In this document: positions 1-11,206 of the stretch, in pieces
Layout: each line of letters begins with the position of its first letter
Numbering within the stretch: position 1 is the stretch's first letter
Assembly (NCBI RefSeq): GCF_963966145.1
Contig: NC_091051.1
Location: 5,084,001 to 5,148,000, forward strand
Direction of reading: 5' to 3'
DNA from: Tenebrio molitor
Taxonomy: Eukaryota > Arthropoda > Insecta > Coleoptera > Tenebrionidae
DNA length: 64,000 nt
The notes under the pieces: model-generated
Told to the model about the DNA's origin: nothing
Seen by the model: the letters and a program-made list of their open reading frames with translations, nothing else
The model's database searches: none
Translations under genes and position numbers: made by a program

Positions 1-34
1 ATTATTTTGGTTGTTGCCAGTTGCAGAAACTTAC

Positions 35-974
35 TTTGTAGCCTGGCACCGTATCCAGAGCAAAGCTCCATGCCCAACACCACCAAGACGAGAATTGTAG
101 TGATGAGGTTCATCCACGTTTCATATTTACAAAGACGAATTGGATTTATTAAAACAGTCTGCAACAAATACTTAGTCTTGGAGATTTAACAGTCGGCATG
201 TTTACCTGAACGACTCCGAAAAGAAATAGAGTGGGAGCAATGACAAACATGACGTAACTTATTACTGTTAAGGCCGCGTCATGATATCTTATATCGTGGG
301 TCAAGAGAGTGACATACGCTGACATGCAAATCACAGAAATGATATGAAGAAAGATCCAAAAGTAGAACAAATAGACAACTTTCGACCACTTGAGTTGTAA
401 ATAAATTTCTAGAAAAGAGAGTGTTAAGTATGTGTGTTGTGGATGTTGATATAGAATCTCGGTTACCGAAAAGAGGGTGTTGCAAGATTTTGATCATTGT
501 TTTGTCACTGGTTGCTTCACACAGATTCGAAATGACTGCCATTTGTTTGTCTTCTTCTGGTCTCAACAATCTGAAATCTAGAAACCAGAAGCGATTTGTA
601 TCAATCTAGAATCAATTCTACTCACCAAGTGTGTAGACTTTGTTCCGTCGACTACTGGACTCGTCCAAATTCACTTTGCTGTCCAACACTTCATTAAAGA
701 ATTTTTCAGGGTCGCTGACCTTGTCAAAAATAGCATCCAAGACAGTTTCGTTGTCTTTAACAGCGACGCTTAGATTGACACCTCGGTCAATTAAAATTTT
801 CAAACAATCCTTATCGTCTTGCTCGGCAGCAACGAACGCAAGACGATTGATATTTTGATTTTGCAGATACTTCTCTAAAGTTCCATTTTTCTTGGACTCT
901 TTTAACAATTTACAAAAATTGTCGCCACCATCGACAATATTTTCGGCGATTACAATTGATTCGGATTGCGTCAT
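35..974 (-). CDS. TRPA-type cation channel, 5' part only (pyrexia/TRPA5-like paralogue)
   Basis: Exons on the minus strand: 626-974, 467-577, 206-408, 35-158, then off the left edge. Donors GTGAGT, GTAACC, GTAAAC and GTAAGT and the acceptors CTAG, CTAG and GCAG keep the frame (phases 1,1,0,1). The start is the ATG at 974. The protein opens with one clear ankyrin-like repeat (AAEQDDKDCLKILIDRGVNL) and a weak second one. The linker QMAVISNL and the block ILQHPLF follow, then S1 (LKWSKVVYLFYFWIF), S2 and the start of S3 (KYETWMNL). Every splice phase matches the complete paralogue at 4,043-10,110, so the two are tandem duplicates. Compared with that copy, about four N-terminal ankyrin repeats are missing. 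Expected product: a plasma-membrane non-selective cation channel subunit of sensory neurons (family knowledge). No stop or frameshift is seen in the visible part. Pyrexia versus TRPA5 is undecided. Confidence 0.82.
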
Positions 975-999
975 TTTGGGGGGACTAGTACTTCATCAC

Positions 1000-1210
1000 G
1001 AGACAGTCAAAACTGATCTCAATTCGGACAGCTTATCAATGTAAATATGTAAAAATATAAAGGTAACGGTTTTTTTTTTACAATCCAATATTTGTCTGTT
1101 ATCAAGGATGGAGAAGATATTGAAGCATTTGGTTTGTGTGATAGCATTTCTTGTTTGTTATTCGCAAAGACAAACTGAAAACTCGTAGGAAAAACTTCCC
1201 GGGTTTAAAT
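1000..1210. repeat. Duplicated block, copy 1
   Basis: This stretch just upstream of the left TRPA start matches 3,430-3,665 in the same orientation. Shared landmarks are CTTATCAATGTAAATAT, ATCCAATATTTGT, GAAGATATTGAAGCA, AGACAAACTG and CTTCCCGG(G/A)TTTAAATTTTATTAA. It is probably left over from the TRPA duplication or from a dispersed repeat. Confidence 0.7.
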
Positions 1211-1890
1211 TTTATTAATAATATTTATGAATAAACTAGTTTCTGTAATAAAATATGACTAATTGATTCAGTTGAAGTGCTAAATTATTTTTGAACTCGC
1301 TACATCTAAAATAACATTTCGCGACCGTGAACGTCGATTTCGCGCACTAGTGCTTCAAAGTCATCCAAAAAGCATTCGCCTTTTTGAGTATTTTGAAAAT
1401 AATTTGACTGATAATAATAAACTGTGGTTTACAAATAGCCATTTTTCCAATTTGGATATTGAAAACTTCGAAAGAGTGAAAAAATGTTCGTTTCAAAAAA
1501 TATTATAGTAACTTCTACGCGAGAAGACGTATTCGGCACACTCGCGCAAATTAAGCACTCGCTCGTTCGTCGTTCGCACTCATGCGCGAAAAATGTCTTC
1601 TCGCACTCGGTTCATAAATCAGTATTATTCTACATATTTGGAATAGAGTAATTCGCTTCTGGATTCTGCATCAAATGTCTAATGGGGGTTTAATTTGTAC
1701 TTGAAGATTTCGTGGACGAGGATACACGTGGTGCTAATAAAAAAAATACATTTTTATACATATTTTTCCAGTGTCCAAATCGAGAAGGATTAGAAATGAA
1801 TTCTAATTAGTATTAAAAGCTTCTTTATGATATCTACGCAAAATATGAATTTTTTCAACATTTTTAGACAATATCCAATATTTTTTCACA
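1211..1890. other. Intergenic, no gene seen
   Basis: This is AT-rich sequence between the left TRPA start and a TIR element. A GC-richer patch at about 1,520-1,610 contains repeated CTCGC/GCGCG-type words and a weak inverted match between GAGAAGACGTATTCGG and TGTCTTCTCGCACTCGG. I see no coding region. Confidence 0.5.
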
Positions 1891-2934
1891 TATACAGGGT
1901 GTCTTACGATTATCGTATTCCGACTTCGGGGCTTAGTAGGGGACATCCTGTTGACCAAGTAAAAATGTTTAAAAAAAATTTCTGTCACTTTGAAAAAAAT
2001 ATCAAAGTTGCCAATATTTGTTCAAAAGTACCAGATTAATATTCTACCTATGTTGTAGGTACTTCCCTTTTGAACAAAAATTGGAAAAATAAAACTTATT
2101 TTTTCGAGATAAAGCTGTTTTTTCAAGAAATGTCTTCATTTATATTTTAATATTTTACATAATCATCCTCACCATATTTCAAAATGAATGTCAACCATTT
2201 ATATTTTTTATTTGAAGAAAACATGATGAAAAGTTTGAACCTTCAGATCATCCATATATCTTTGAAAAGCCCCCCCCCCCCCCTATATTTTTTATTTTAT
2301 TTTTTCGAGATTCCTGAGATTTTTCCCTACAAAACCCCCGACTTGGAATACGTTAATTTTGCGACAGCCTGTCTAATTGTTATTAAATAGTTTGGTATAT
2401 TTTTTTATTCCGATTTCGAAAGAAATATGCCACATGTTAGAGTGCATTTAGCAGTAAGCACGAAAATAAATAAATAAAACAGCATTATAGGAAATATTTT
2501 CATCGAAAAAAACCAGGTATACTAGGGAAAACGCAATAACAATACTTTCTGAAGATTAAAAAAAAATAATATGACAGAACGTGTAATAAATATTGCGTTT
2601 AGGATTGTTTTCCATTGTATATCTGATTTTTTTCCAAGAAAAAAATTCCAATAATGCTATATTATTTATTTATTTTCGCCGTTACTGTCAATTTCATTCT
2701 AACATGTCGCATATCGTTGGATTCAGAAAAATAATCTCTTTCAAAATCGGAATAAAAAAATATACCAAGCTATTTGAAAAAACATTTGACCTTGAATAAC
2801 TTTTTGAAAAAAATTTAGTCTATATTGTGCTTATAGTGTTTTTAAAGTGATTTATTCCAGTTTTTGTTTTATTTAAATTGAGTCATAAATAACGGAGATA
2901 TGGCTTGCGACGATTTTTAGGATGCACCCTGTAT
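1891..2934. mobile_element. Non-autonomous DNA element with TATACAGGGTG termini
   Basis: The left end is TATACAGGGTGTC and the right end is GCACCCTGTATA, an inverted pair. The interior has a large imperfect palindrome at about 2,385-2,795. Its arms share TTTGGTATATTTTTTTATTC and AAAGAAATAT on one side, with their reverse complement at 2,700-2,790. No transposase ORF is present. The termini resemble those of the fold-back elements at 8,467 and 16,236. Confidence 0.6.
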
Positions 2935-2989
2935 ACTTAACTCGACATATGTCAAAGACAGCCTCAAAATTTACAATTAATTCATGTTT

Positions 2990-3135
2990 TTCAAAACTTT
3001 TGCCTAAACGAACACGAAAAACGTTGTGTGCACCTCGATCAAAAAGTGCCTTTTGTTCTCGCCTGTTTTGTCTCGGCTTCGCCTCGACTAAAAAACCCAG
3101 ACTCGGACGAAAAAGATGCACTTTTTGGGCCTTGA
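2990..3135. repeat. Dispersed repeat, short copy
   Basis: The stretch contains AAAAAGTGCCTTTTGTTCTC, CTCGGCTTCGCCTCG, ACTCGGACGAAAAAGATGCA and TTGATTCACAAATAACT. It matches the right-hand parts of the repeat copies at 5,440-5,875 and 34,750-35,455. Confidence 0.7.
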
Positions 3136-3159
3136 TTCACAAATAACTATTTTTGTGTC

Positions 3160-3380
3160 TCCACAGCGTGTGAAATTTTTCACAATTTTTGAACAATAGG
3201 CAAATTTATTTTCAAACAATTTGAGCGAAACTGGAGTATTTCGTGGGCCGCTTTTCAAGGTCTCTCACGTCACTCTCACACACTATCGTCGAGGGCTTTT
3301 TGTACAAAGCTTTGTACTCTCTGTACAATTTTATTCTCCCTGGAGTAGTTTTCTGTACCGAAGGAATTACTGTTAATTTT
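3160..3380. repeat. Dispersed repeat shared with 8,165-8,440
   Basis: Shared words include GGAGTATTTCG, TTTCAAGGTCTCTCACGTCA and GGCTTTTTGT, followed by a TCTGTAC/CTACA-rich stretch. The function is unknown. Confidence 0.6.
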
Positions 3381-3429
3381 TTAATTATTCTTTTAGTATA
3401 TGAATCTTTTCACAATTTTTGGAGAAAAC

Positions 3430-3665
3430 TTTCAACAAAACTAAACTCAATTTGAACACCTTATCAATGTAAATATAGAACCAACAGCAAATGTTTTTTT
3501 TTCAAGGTTATAATCCAATATTTGTATAAGAAGATATTGAAGCAATTGTTTGCGCGATAGCGCCTCTTCTGTTTGTCATTCTCGAAGACAAACTGCAAAC
3601 TACATTAAATGTGGAATGAGGGTGCTAAAAACTCGTCAGGAAAATCTTCCCGGATTTAAATTTTA
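3430..3665. repeat. Duplicated block, copy 2
   Basis: This is the second copy of the block at 1,000-1,210. It lies downstream of the complete TRPA gene's 3' end (minus strand), so the pair brackets the space between the two channel genes. Confidence 0.7.
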
Positions 3666-3929
3666 TTAAAGCGCAGTTCGACATGATTGGATTAGGACAA
3701 TGGACAATTCGATCCTCAAATCCTCGGTGATATTTCATACGAAAGCTCAGCTTCGGACGGAAAGTGTATAAACACATATCCGTTATACAATTGATTATCG
3801 AAACCCTCTTTCATTATCTGCTTGTGTAGGAACAAGTCCTGTCAATATTTGCACTTTGAAGAATTCGTCTAGAATAGGCAAGTTGTTTTCCTTACCGGCG
3901 AAATAAAACACAACACTGTTGTTGAACAA

Positions 3930-3935
3930 TTTATT
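3930..3935 (-). terminator. Candidate polyadenylation signal of the complete TRPA gene
   Basis: The minus strand reads AATAAA about 110 nt after the TAA stop at 4,043-4,045. It is the nearest hexamer to the stop. Confidence 0.45.
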
Positions 3936-4042
3936 CGTATAAACAAACAAGTTTTTGTAATTAACTGTGACTAATTGATTCAGCGCAAAATAATTAATTC
4001 TATTTGGAATCCATCAACCGCCTCGGGATTCCGCATCAAACT

Positions 4043-7000
4043 TTAACCGTCGCAATCATTTCGCTCTCTGTGAGATTTGGCAATGCCCACGAGAGAATCT
4101 GCAAAAAATCGGTTAGTTACTCGACGCGAACGCAACATTATTCGTGTTTAACCCGGTCCTGAAATATTCAGGGGGCGATAAGTAAAACAGAGTAAAGTGC
4201 TCCAGTCGCAGCTTTATCCAGCTTATGCACAACTCGCATTACCTATAAGCCTGGAGGAGAGCTTCTTCGAGCGGCGGAACCTCGTCGACGTCTCCAACTC
4301 GTACCTGGTCTCGATGTAATTCCTCCCGAGAAGCTTCCTCACGATCTGGGGAACGTGCCGCCCTTTGAAGCGCCTCGACGTCAAGACCTTCTCCAGCTGG
4401 CCCAAGAAGTCCGCCTGCTTCTCCAGCTTCCTGGCGTGGCTCTCCGTCTGCAAGATCTGGATGTCGCTGACGGCCAGCCCCACCATCAGGTTCATCAAGA
4501 CGATACTGGTCAAAATGATGAACATCAAGAAGATGACTCGGGAGGTGGCGCGTTCCACCCCTAGGGACTGGTCGGCGAACAAATCGCCGTACTCGAACTC
4601 GCCCATCATCATCACGGTGGTCTTGACGAGGGCGCGCCAGGGGTCGGCGAACTCGGGGCAGCTGCTGAACTGGATGGAGAAGCTGAGGGCGAAGCCCACC
4701 ACCAGACACAAGAATGCCAGGAGCACCTGCGGGGACAGGATTGGTTCACCAACAACACTACTCATCCAGGATTACCCTGATGACGTTCTGCAGGACTGCC
4801 GAGAACATGAGGGCGTAATAGCCGTAGGTTGGAAGTCTGCCAATTAGCAGCATCAATTCCGTCCAGGAAAGAAGGATCGCTATGCTGCTTACGTGCAAGA
4901 CCCAATTAGGAATGTCTGCAACAAGAGAGGAATGTTTACGGAGATATTTACAGTCATCTGGGAAATGGGAGCAATCGGGAAGGCTCTCGGAAAAGTGGAA
5001 AATGCCACTAATTGTGCACTTTCCCAACAACAACTACTATCAATTCATTATTTCATACCAGAGAGCAAAGAATTTTTATTTCAACCAAAGCAAAAATATT
5101 CATTGAAAATGCAACATTTTCCCGAAATTAAATTTAAAACAAACTGTCAAATAAAAACACTCGGCTTCAATTTTTTCCTTCTTTTGTAACCTTGAACCTT
5201 GTAATTAAATTGTGACGAGAACGAGATCCTCTTGATTCGTTATTTTTCTTTAAAAGATACAAATTAGCGGCGCGATCGGTACAGAATGAATTATTAAATT
5301 ATTCATTTCGCGTTTCTCAATAAGCACAAATAAATATTTATCCAAGTAAGCAGCGAAATACTAAAATATAAAAAAATTTGTTATGTTAGTGATTTCTAAT
5401 TTTTATTTATTATTGGGGCATGTCCAAATAATTTTCTATTTAGGCCCCCTTAATGAAAACGGTAATTTTATGTACTCACAAGCGGGCGAAAATAACTCTT
5501 TCTCGGGCGCACTTTTTCGGACGCTGACCGTGGCGCCATCTGTTAGCCTGTTAAGTAAGTTAGCAACGAAACCAACAAAACCCATAATTGTCCTGTCACC
5601 ATAAATTATGTAAATAAGTAATTGTATTGCAAATAGTAAATTTCTAGTTTTGTTAACAGGCACTGTAAAAAATTGTTAATATGTATTAATAAATTTATCT
5701 ATTTGGAAAACGGAGATACAAAATAAATTTGTAATTTTTCCAATGATGTGTTTTGCTTTGTAGTTCATGTGGTCGCCTAAAAGTGCCTGTTTTCAAGCCT
5801 CGGCTGCGCCTCGGCCAAAAACCTCAAACTCGGACAAAAAAAATGTACTTTTTCTCCTTGATACACAAATAACTATTACCGCTCATTCAAATTTGTTTGC
5901 TTGAGAACTGTTTCTTTTAAAGAATCAGAACGAAACTATGTAGTCAAGTTATTTAAAAATAAAACATAGGGCATAGAAACATAAAAGTTCCTTGAAACAA
6001 CTTTAAATCTCCACTAGAATTTCTTGTTGTACTAACAATGTAATAACATCGTCAATTCAGTCAATTTTGTAATAAAAAAATTTTAACCATAAAATACCCG
6101 TTCTTCTGCATCTCGCAGAAAATATTATTTTTAAAACTTTAAAGTACAGTCACCGGATCTTTATTGTTTCCCAGTTGAAGCAGTTAAACAGGATGTTGCA
6201 AGTCATTACACAACACTTTATACAGTATACACCACTTTGAAACAAATTGTTTGGTCTTGTGATGACCTGGAAATTATTGAACAACTGCAAATGGTTGTCT
6301 TCTTGCCTCAGGCAAATTTCTTTGCTTGCAAATTTGTCTCTTGAATAATCTGAACGAAACTAGTCGAGTTGCCAAATCGTGAACTTTCAAAAGACAAAGT
6401 TTTGTTATAAGAGAGTAGAGGAATGCGAAAGAACAGAGCCCCGCGAGCAATATGCAAAGAATCTGCAATCGAATTTTTCGTTTTGTTAACAATTCAATGA
6501 CGGCGTCAGTCAGTTCAAACATTTTCAAAATTTACTCGACAATGTATCCGCAGCGACAAAATAACTTTTATCCCAAGGATTAACCACTGATGAGTGAATG
6601 ACAAAAACACGTTACACATGTTTCGGGAATTACCGGATTTCTAGACCTCCCACGCAAAATTTTTTCTTCAATGAACACACATAAATGTGTTTGTGAACAA
6701 AAATGTTTGCGACAATATTGAATCTGTCAATCTGCTTTATTTAAATTTGGATAAAATGAACAGTCTGTGGGGTAAACAGTTAAAATGTGTCATATTCCAG
6801 CTATTTATAAAGTGGCATTTAAGGACAAAAGGGAAACTGTCACTCTCTCGTATATTTGCACGTAAAGAAGTCGACGTTGTCAGTTTTCATTTACAGATTT
6901 TTCACTGGTTTATCGCTCCGCCTTCGCGGCGATATTTCCAAGGTCACAGCCCATGATAGAATCCAATATCTCTACCCAGCTTCTACAATCGTTAAATTTG

Positions 7001-10000
7001 AAGCGAAACAAGATGTTGTAATGTCTCGTTTCAGTTTTTAATTATCGCTAATGAGCATTCTTCAGTTCTGTCATTTGCCAGACTTTCACCTTGATGAACA
7101 CAGATCAAATAATAACACTTCATAACGTAAACAACTTTTTAATTAGGTTATTTTTTTCGTATCGCAGCCGGACGAATTTTGATAAAATGACTAGAAACGA
7201 ATATATTGTATTACCAGAATTCAATTAAAAAAATAACAAAGCTTCATAGATTAGTTCCATTTGGCTTTGGAGGCAAAATTTTCCAACCAGCACTGTGCAA
7301 AATTAAATTAAAGTAGACAAATAAAATAATCGAGTTTCAGCAGGTTTTGCATAGTTTTAACTCAACAAAAACCAGCTGTTTTATTTTATGAAATATTGTG
7401 AATTGTGGAATTAATCCAGTCGTAGTGTTTGCACACCAGAATTAAAAAATCATCATCCGGAGCAATACCACTAAATGTTTGATTTTTTCTGTCGGGATCC
7501 ACTCACTCTGCGCTCCATTCCTGGCACGATCCTCCACGATTGCCACAATTAGAGAGAGGGATGTGCAGGCTAGATTCAGCCACATTTCGTATTTCCGGAA
7601 ATGGTTCCCGTGCGTCAGACAGCACTGCAACAGACAATAAATCAAAACAGAACTCCATTTTTTCTTGCCGATTAATTGTCCCGAATTGTAGTTCATTAAT
7701 TAAAAATAAAAGAGCCACGGGCTCCGTAATACAGCCCCGGCTTGATTCATTGGATTGAAACATGATTGCGCGGGAATTCAGGCACCCGGAGTTTTTCCGG
7801 GTCCCGAGAGACCCGCCCGACTTAACCCACGTCTTACACGACGAAATTATTTCCCAATTAACGGAAACTATCAAAGCAATTTAACGTTTTAATTGGACCT
7901 TAGTCCCCGGTCGATCAAGAGGTCCGGCCATAAATAAATTCGAAAAAAATATATTTTCAGCTGATACAAAAAATGTAGCTCTGCAACTCTATCCAGAGGA
8001 CAACAAAGTCCACAATTCAAAAAAAGATCATTATTTTCGACAAACGGGACACGCTGGGGAGCATTTCAAATTGTGGTAAAAAATGAAAATTGTAATTTTA
8101 TGTTTTGCAATGTCAATAATCGAGAATGGCCAGAAATTTGTTCCAAATGGTATCATGAATTTCTCTATAGTCTATAGACAGTGTGTGAATTTTTTTCATA
8201 ATTTTTAGACAACATATAGTTTTTTTTCAGTTATGTATTACAAAGTTGCGCAAATTCGGAGTATTTCGCGGCGCGCATTTCAAGGTCTCTCACGTCAAAA
8301 CTGTAACAGCTACAATATTACCTTCGATGGCTTTTTGTCTGGAATCTTGTGCTCTACAAAAAAGCCTCTACATGTTTTTGCTCTACATGGCGCAGTTTTC
8401 GATACAGAGAAAGATAAATCAAGAATTTTTAGAAATGGTTTAAATTATTGGCTGAATGTGAATGAATACAGGGTGTTTTTGAAATGCGTGCAGAAATTTT
8501 AACCACGAGCTACTGGCTTCATGTAGAACTCGGAAAAAATATGTAAAAAATTCTGTCATTTTTTTTTAATTGCTTTTAGTCTTCTACGTTGTTAAACAAC
8601 CTCGCAGGTAAAATTTCGGCACATTTTAAAAATACACCCTGTATATCATATTTTATAAAATGTACACCAATGCGGTTTCCTTGTTTTAAAGCATATTTCC
8701 TATAGGTTATTTCGCATTGGCGTACATTTTATAAAATATGGTATACAGGGTGTATTTTTAAAATGTGCCGAAATTTTACCTACGAGGTTGTAGGGCAATG
8801 CAGAAAACTAAAAGCAATTAAAAAAAAATTGTAGCTCAAAAAATAAATGTCATTTTATTTTTTGACATACAGAATTTTTTTTAGAATTTTTTAAATATTT
8901 TTTGCGAGTTCTACATGAAGCCAGTAGCTCGTGGTTAAAATTTCTGCACGCATTTCAAAAACACCCTGTATGTAATGGGGTTTAATTAGGATTTGGAGAA
9001 AGTGAATATGATTTTGGAGGTACCTGGAGGATTCCGTGGACCAGGAGACACGTGGCACTGACGATCAAAATCCACCTGGAGGCGGCCATGATCCCGTCAA
9101 TCCCGACGTAGTTGTGGGCCATCAAAGTGACATATACTGAGAGGGAAAGCACGAAAACCACATAAGCGGCAATCCACAAATAAAAGAAATAGCAGACCTT
9201 GGACCATTTGAGTGTCAGGTAGAGCTCTGTAAAAAAAATCCGTTGATGGGGTAATAACATCGATTCCCCGCTCACCAATAAGAGGGTGTTGTAAAACTTC
9301 TGTCTTCTCCTCGTCGTTGGCAGCTACAAGCAGGCTGGAAATTACATCCATTTGTCTCGCGCCCTTCCCCGGAGCCAGTACTCTGAAATCTGGACGTGGA
9401 CACGGAAAACTCCATTATCGCCTGTCCCGCCCCCGACTTACCGACGTAGTAGCGGTTCTTCTCGTTGACCTTCTCCAGACCCACGCTCGAATCCAGGACT
9501 TCCCTGGTGAACTCCACCGCGCGGGTCATGTTCTCGAACACCGCCCCCATGACTGTGTCCTCGTTGGCGTCGGCGAGACTCAAGTCGGCCCCCCGCGCGA
9601 TCAGCATCTTCAGACAGGCCTTGTGGTCGTGGAGGGCGGCGAGGAAAGCAGGTGTCCTGCCGCTGGCGTCCCGACTGTTGATCATGTCCTCGGTACATCT
9701 CTTATCGGCGAGCAGCAGGCCTAATATCCCTTCGCATCCTTTTTCCGCCGCAATATGCAATAAATTGTTGCGGCGGACGTCGGCCCCGGCCCTTAGCAAC
9801 GCCGCCACCAAGTGCTGCTTCTGGTAGAAGACGGCGCTGTGGAGGGGCGTGTCGTGGCAAATGTTCACGTCGGCCCCGTTTTCGATCAGGATTTGCACGA
9901 TGGAATCGTAACTGGCCTCATCTTTAATGCATTCGGCCAGCAACAGCGGCGTGCAGCCCTTCTCGTCCCGCGCGTTCACGTCCTGCTCCCGGAGCAGGAG

Positions 10001-10110
10001 CCGGACGGCTGCCTCGTCCCCCGACGCCACAGCCCCGTGCAGACCCTTCAAGAGATATCACGTGTCGAAATCAACAATCGATAGATACTCACCCGGCGCT
10101 CATCCGCCAT
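4043..10110 (-). CDS. TRPA-type ankyrin-repeat cation channel (pyrexia/TRPA5-like), complete
   Basis: Eight exons: 10093-10110, 9442-10045, 9276-9389, 9024-9226, 7507-7624, 4776-4915, 4243-4726, 4043-4098. All splice sites are GT-AG and the phases close to 1,737 nt (578 aa). The ATG at 10110 opens MADERR. Residues about 7-200 are roughly six ankyrin repeats, including the TPLLLAE, TPLHSA and NLLHIAAEKG boxes. Next come QMDVISSL and VLQHPLI, S1 (KWSKVCYFFYLWIAAYVV), S2, S3 (KYEMWLNL), S4 (WTELMLLIGRLPTYGYYALM), S5 (VLLAFLCLVVGFALSF), the pore loop (PWRALVKTTVMMMGEFEYGD) and S6 (IFLMFIILTSIVLMNLMVG). A basic C-tail ends RERNDCDG. The MMMGE pore and ankyrin array are typical of insect TRPA thermo-/chemosensory channels (family knowledge). 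At 578 aa it is shorter than pyrexia as I recall it, so the subfamily is uncertain. Intron 5 (4,916-7,506) holds dispersed repeats. Confidence 0.9.
5440..5875. repeat. Dispersed repeat, long copy 1
   Basis: It is collinear with 34,750-35,455. Shared landmarks are CCCTTAATG, GTACTCACAAGCGG, TGACCGTGGCGCCATCTGTT, ATAAATTATGTAAATAAG, AAATTGTTAATATGTATT, ATACAAAATAAATTTGTAAT and CTCGGCTGCGCCTCGGCC. It lies in an intron of the TRPA gene. The class is unknown; no ORF is present. Confidence 0.75.
6150..6960 (-). repeat. Dispersed repeat with a short membrane-protein-like ORF
   Basis: It matches 37,590-38,760 in segments: CAGGATGTTGCAA near the start, GAACGAAACTAGTCGAG / GAATGAAACTAGTAGAG, and TTTATTTAAATTTGGATAAA near the end. 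On the minus strand 6,274-6,528 reads an 84-aa ORF that opens MKMFELTDAVIELLTKR. It has one strong hydrophobic stretch (ILCILLAGLCSFAFLYSLI). The other copy carries the homologous sequence with stops. No known family is recognised. It could be a decayed exon of a receptor-like gene spread by duplication. Confidence 0.5.
8165..8440. repeat. Dispersed repeat shared with 3,160-3,380
   Basis: It matches the earlier copy over GTGTGTGAATTT, GGAGTATTTCG and TTTCAAGGTCTCTCACGTCA. It lies in the intron between TRPA exons 9,024 and 7,624. Confidence 0.6.
8467..8970. mobile_element. Fold-back element, copy 1
   Basis: Long inverted repeats start TACAGGGTGTTTTTGAAATG and end with the reverse complement. 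The arms share the words TAACCACGAGCTACTGGCTT and CATGTAGAAC. A second, inner inverted pair (TACACCCTGTATATCATATT ... TACAGGGTGTA) sits in the middle, so one element may be nested in another. The right part carries an extra AT-rich segment. There is no ORF. Confidence 0.8.
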
Positions 10111-11040
10111 AATGAAAACACGACCACTTCATCCAGGAACAAGGTAATAAATGTGAATTGGGCCGAGACCGCAACTAGCCCATTCAAGATTAATAAACTC
10201 TTATCGCGCCGAAACCGCTTCCCTTATGGCCTACACGAGCTTGTTTATCGATAAATTTTAAACATTTATTTACATTTTCATGAACCGCAGATACGGCAGC
10301 GTTTTGCGCACTTGCGGGCGATCAGAAACTCATCAAGATTTTATACATTGGAAAATGATCAATCACCACAGCTAAAATTAAAAAAACGCAGGAGGTGAAT
10401 CTTGCAGGCGGAGGGCTTTGGTGAAGATGAGAGAATCAGCGGATGCAAAAAATCGAATCGCAGGGTGACTTAAGGAGACTATTTCTTCTTGTTAGAGTCC
10501 TGTTGGGAGGGAAAAGATTGGATAAGCGGCGTAAAGCGTTCCTTTATGTTCTTTGTGCTTTTGTGTATTGGAGGCAAAAAATTAATAGACTTGCTTCGAC
10601 TGGATTTGAAGGTTGGTTATTAGAGGGCGACTGCGAACAGGTGACTGCAAGAGTTGGGAAAGAGGTATTTTTCGGTCAAAAGGTCAGAGGAGACCAAGAA
10701 GACACAAGAACTTACGACAACCGAAACATCAACCAATATTATTTAATAAATTAAATCTTCTATCATTTTTGCAATTCATTAATTACTTGGAAATTCAGTA
10801 AAACCTCGTTGTTATTTTTTATTTAACTAAAATGACAAGATATCGAACACTTTCAATCATTTTCCAATCTATTAAATGTCATTTTTGTAAATAGTATTAG
10901 AAATAGCAACTTCCGGATTTCTTTGTCCTTTTCATAAGTATAAGATCCATAAAACACAATCAATAGATTCAGTCTACTCTGAGAGTACAAAATTTAGATT
11001 TCTTTTTTAGTTTAGAAAAACATTATTTAAGATTTTTTAT
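10111..11040. other. Intergenic, no gene supported
   Basis: This is sequence upstream of the complete TRPA gene. Its promoter presumably lies just right of 10,110, but no convincing TATA box is seen. A 103-codon plus-strand ORF at 10,443-10,754 has no recognisable domain or codon bias and is likely chance. Confidence 0.5.
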
Positions 11041-11047
11041 AATTTAT

Positions 11048-11206
11048 GAAGTGAAAACTTCTTTAGACGCAACATTATTCCCGGGCAGAGAATTAGTTTC
11101 ACCGTCACGGCGCTAAGCGTCAGGCGTCACGTCACACGCTTCGAGCTGAAAGGCTCATTCGAGTAAAAAATGTTCACTTCTGTCGTGCGGTCTTAAGCAT
11201 ACACTC
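11048..11206. mobile_element. Short TIR element, family GAAGTGAAAACTTC, copy 1
   Basis: It opens GAAGTGAAAACTTCTTTAGA and closes GTTCACTTCTGTCGTGCGGT followed by CTTAAGCATACACTC. Related copies lie at 22,852-23,080 and, in reverse orientation, at about 59,390-59,490. There is no ORF. Confidence 0.6.

Noticed and set aside
4239..4709. 156-codon minus-strand ORF rich in R, G and D
   Set aside because: Wrong frame of the TRPA exon encoding S5 to S6; the correct frame gives the pore and S6.
10443..10754. 103-codon plus-strand ORF
   Set aside because: No recognisable domain, no splice partners and ordinary AT-rich composition; likely chance.
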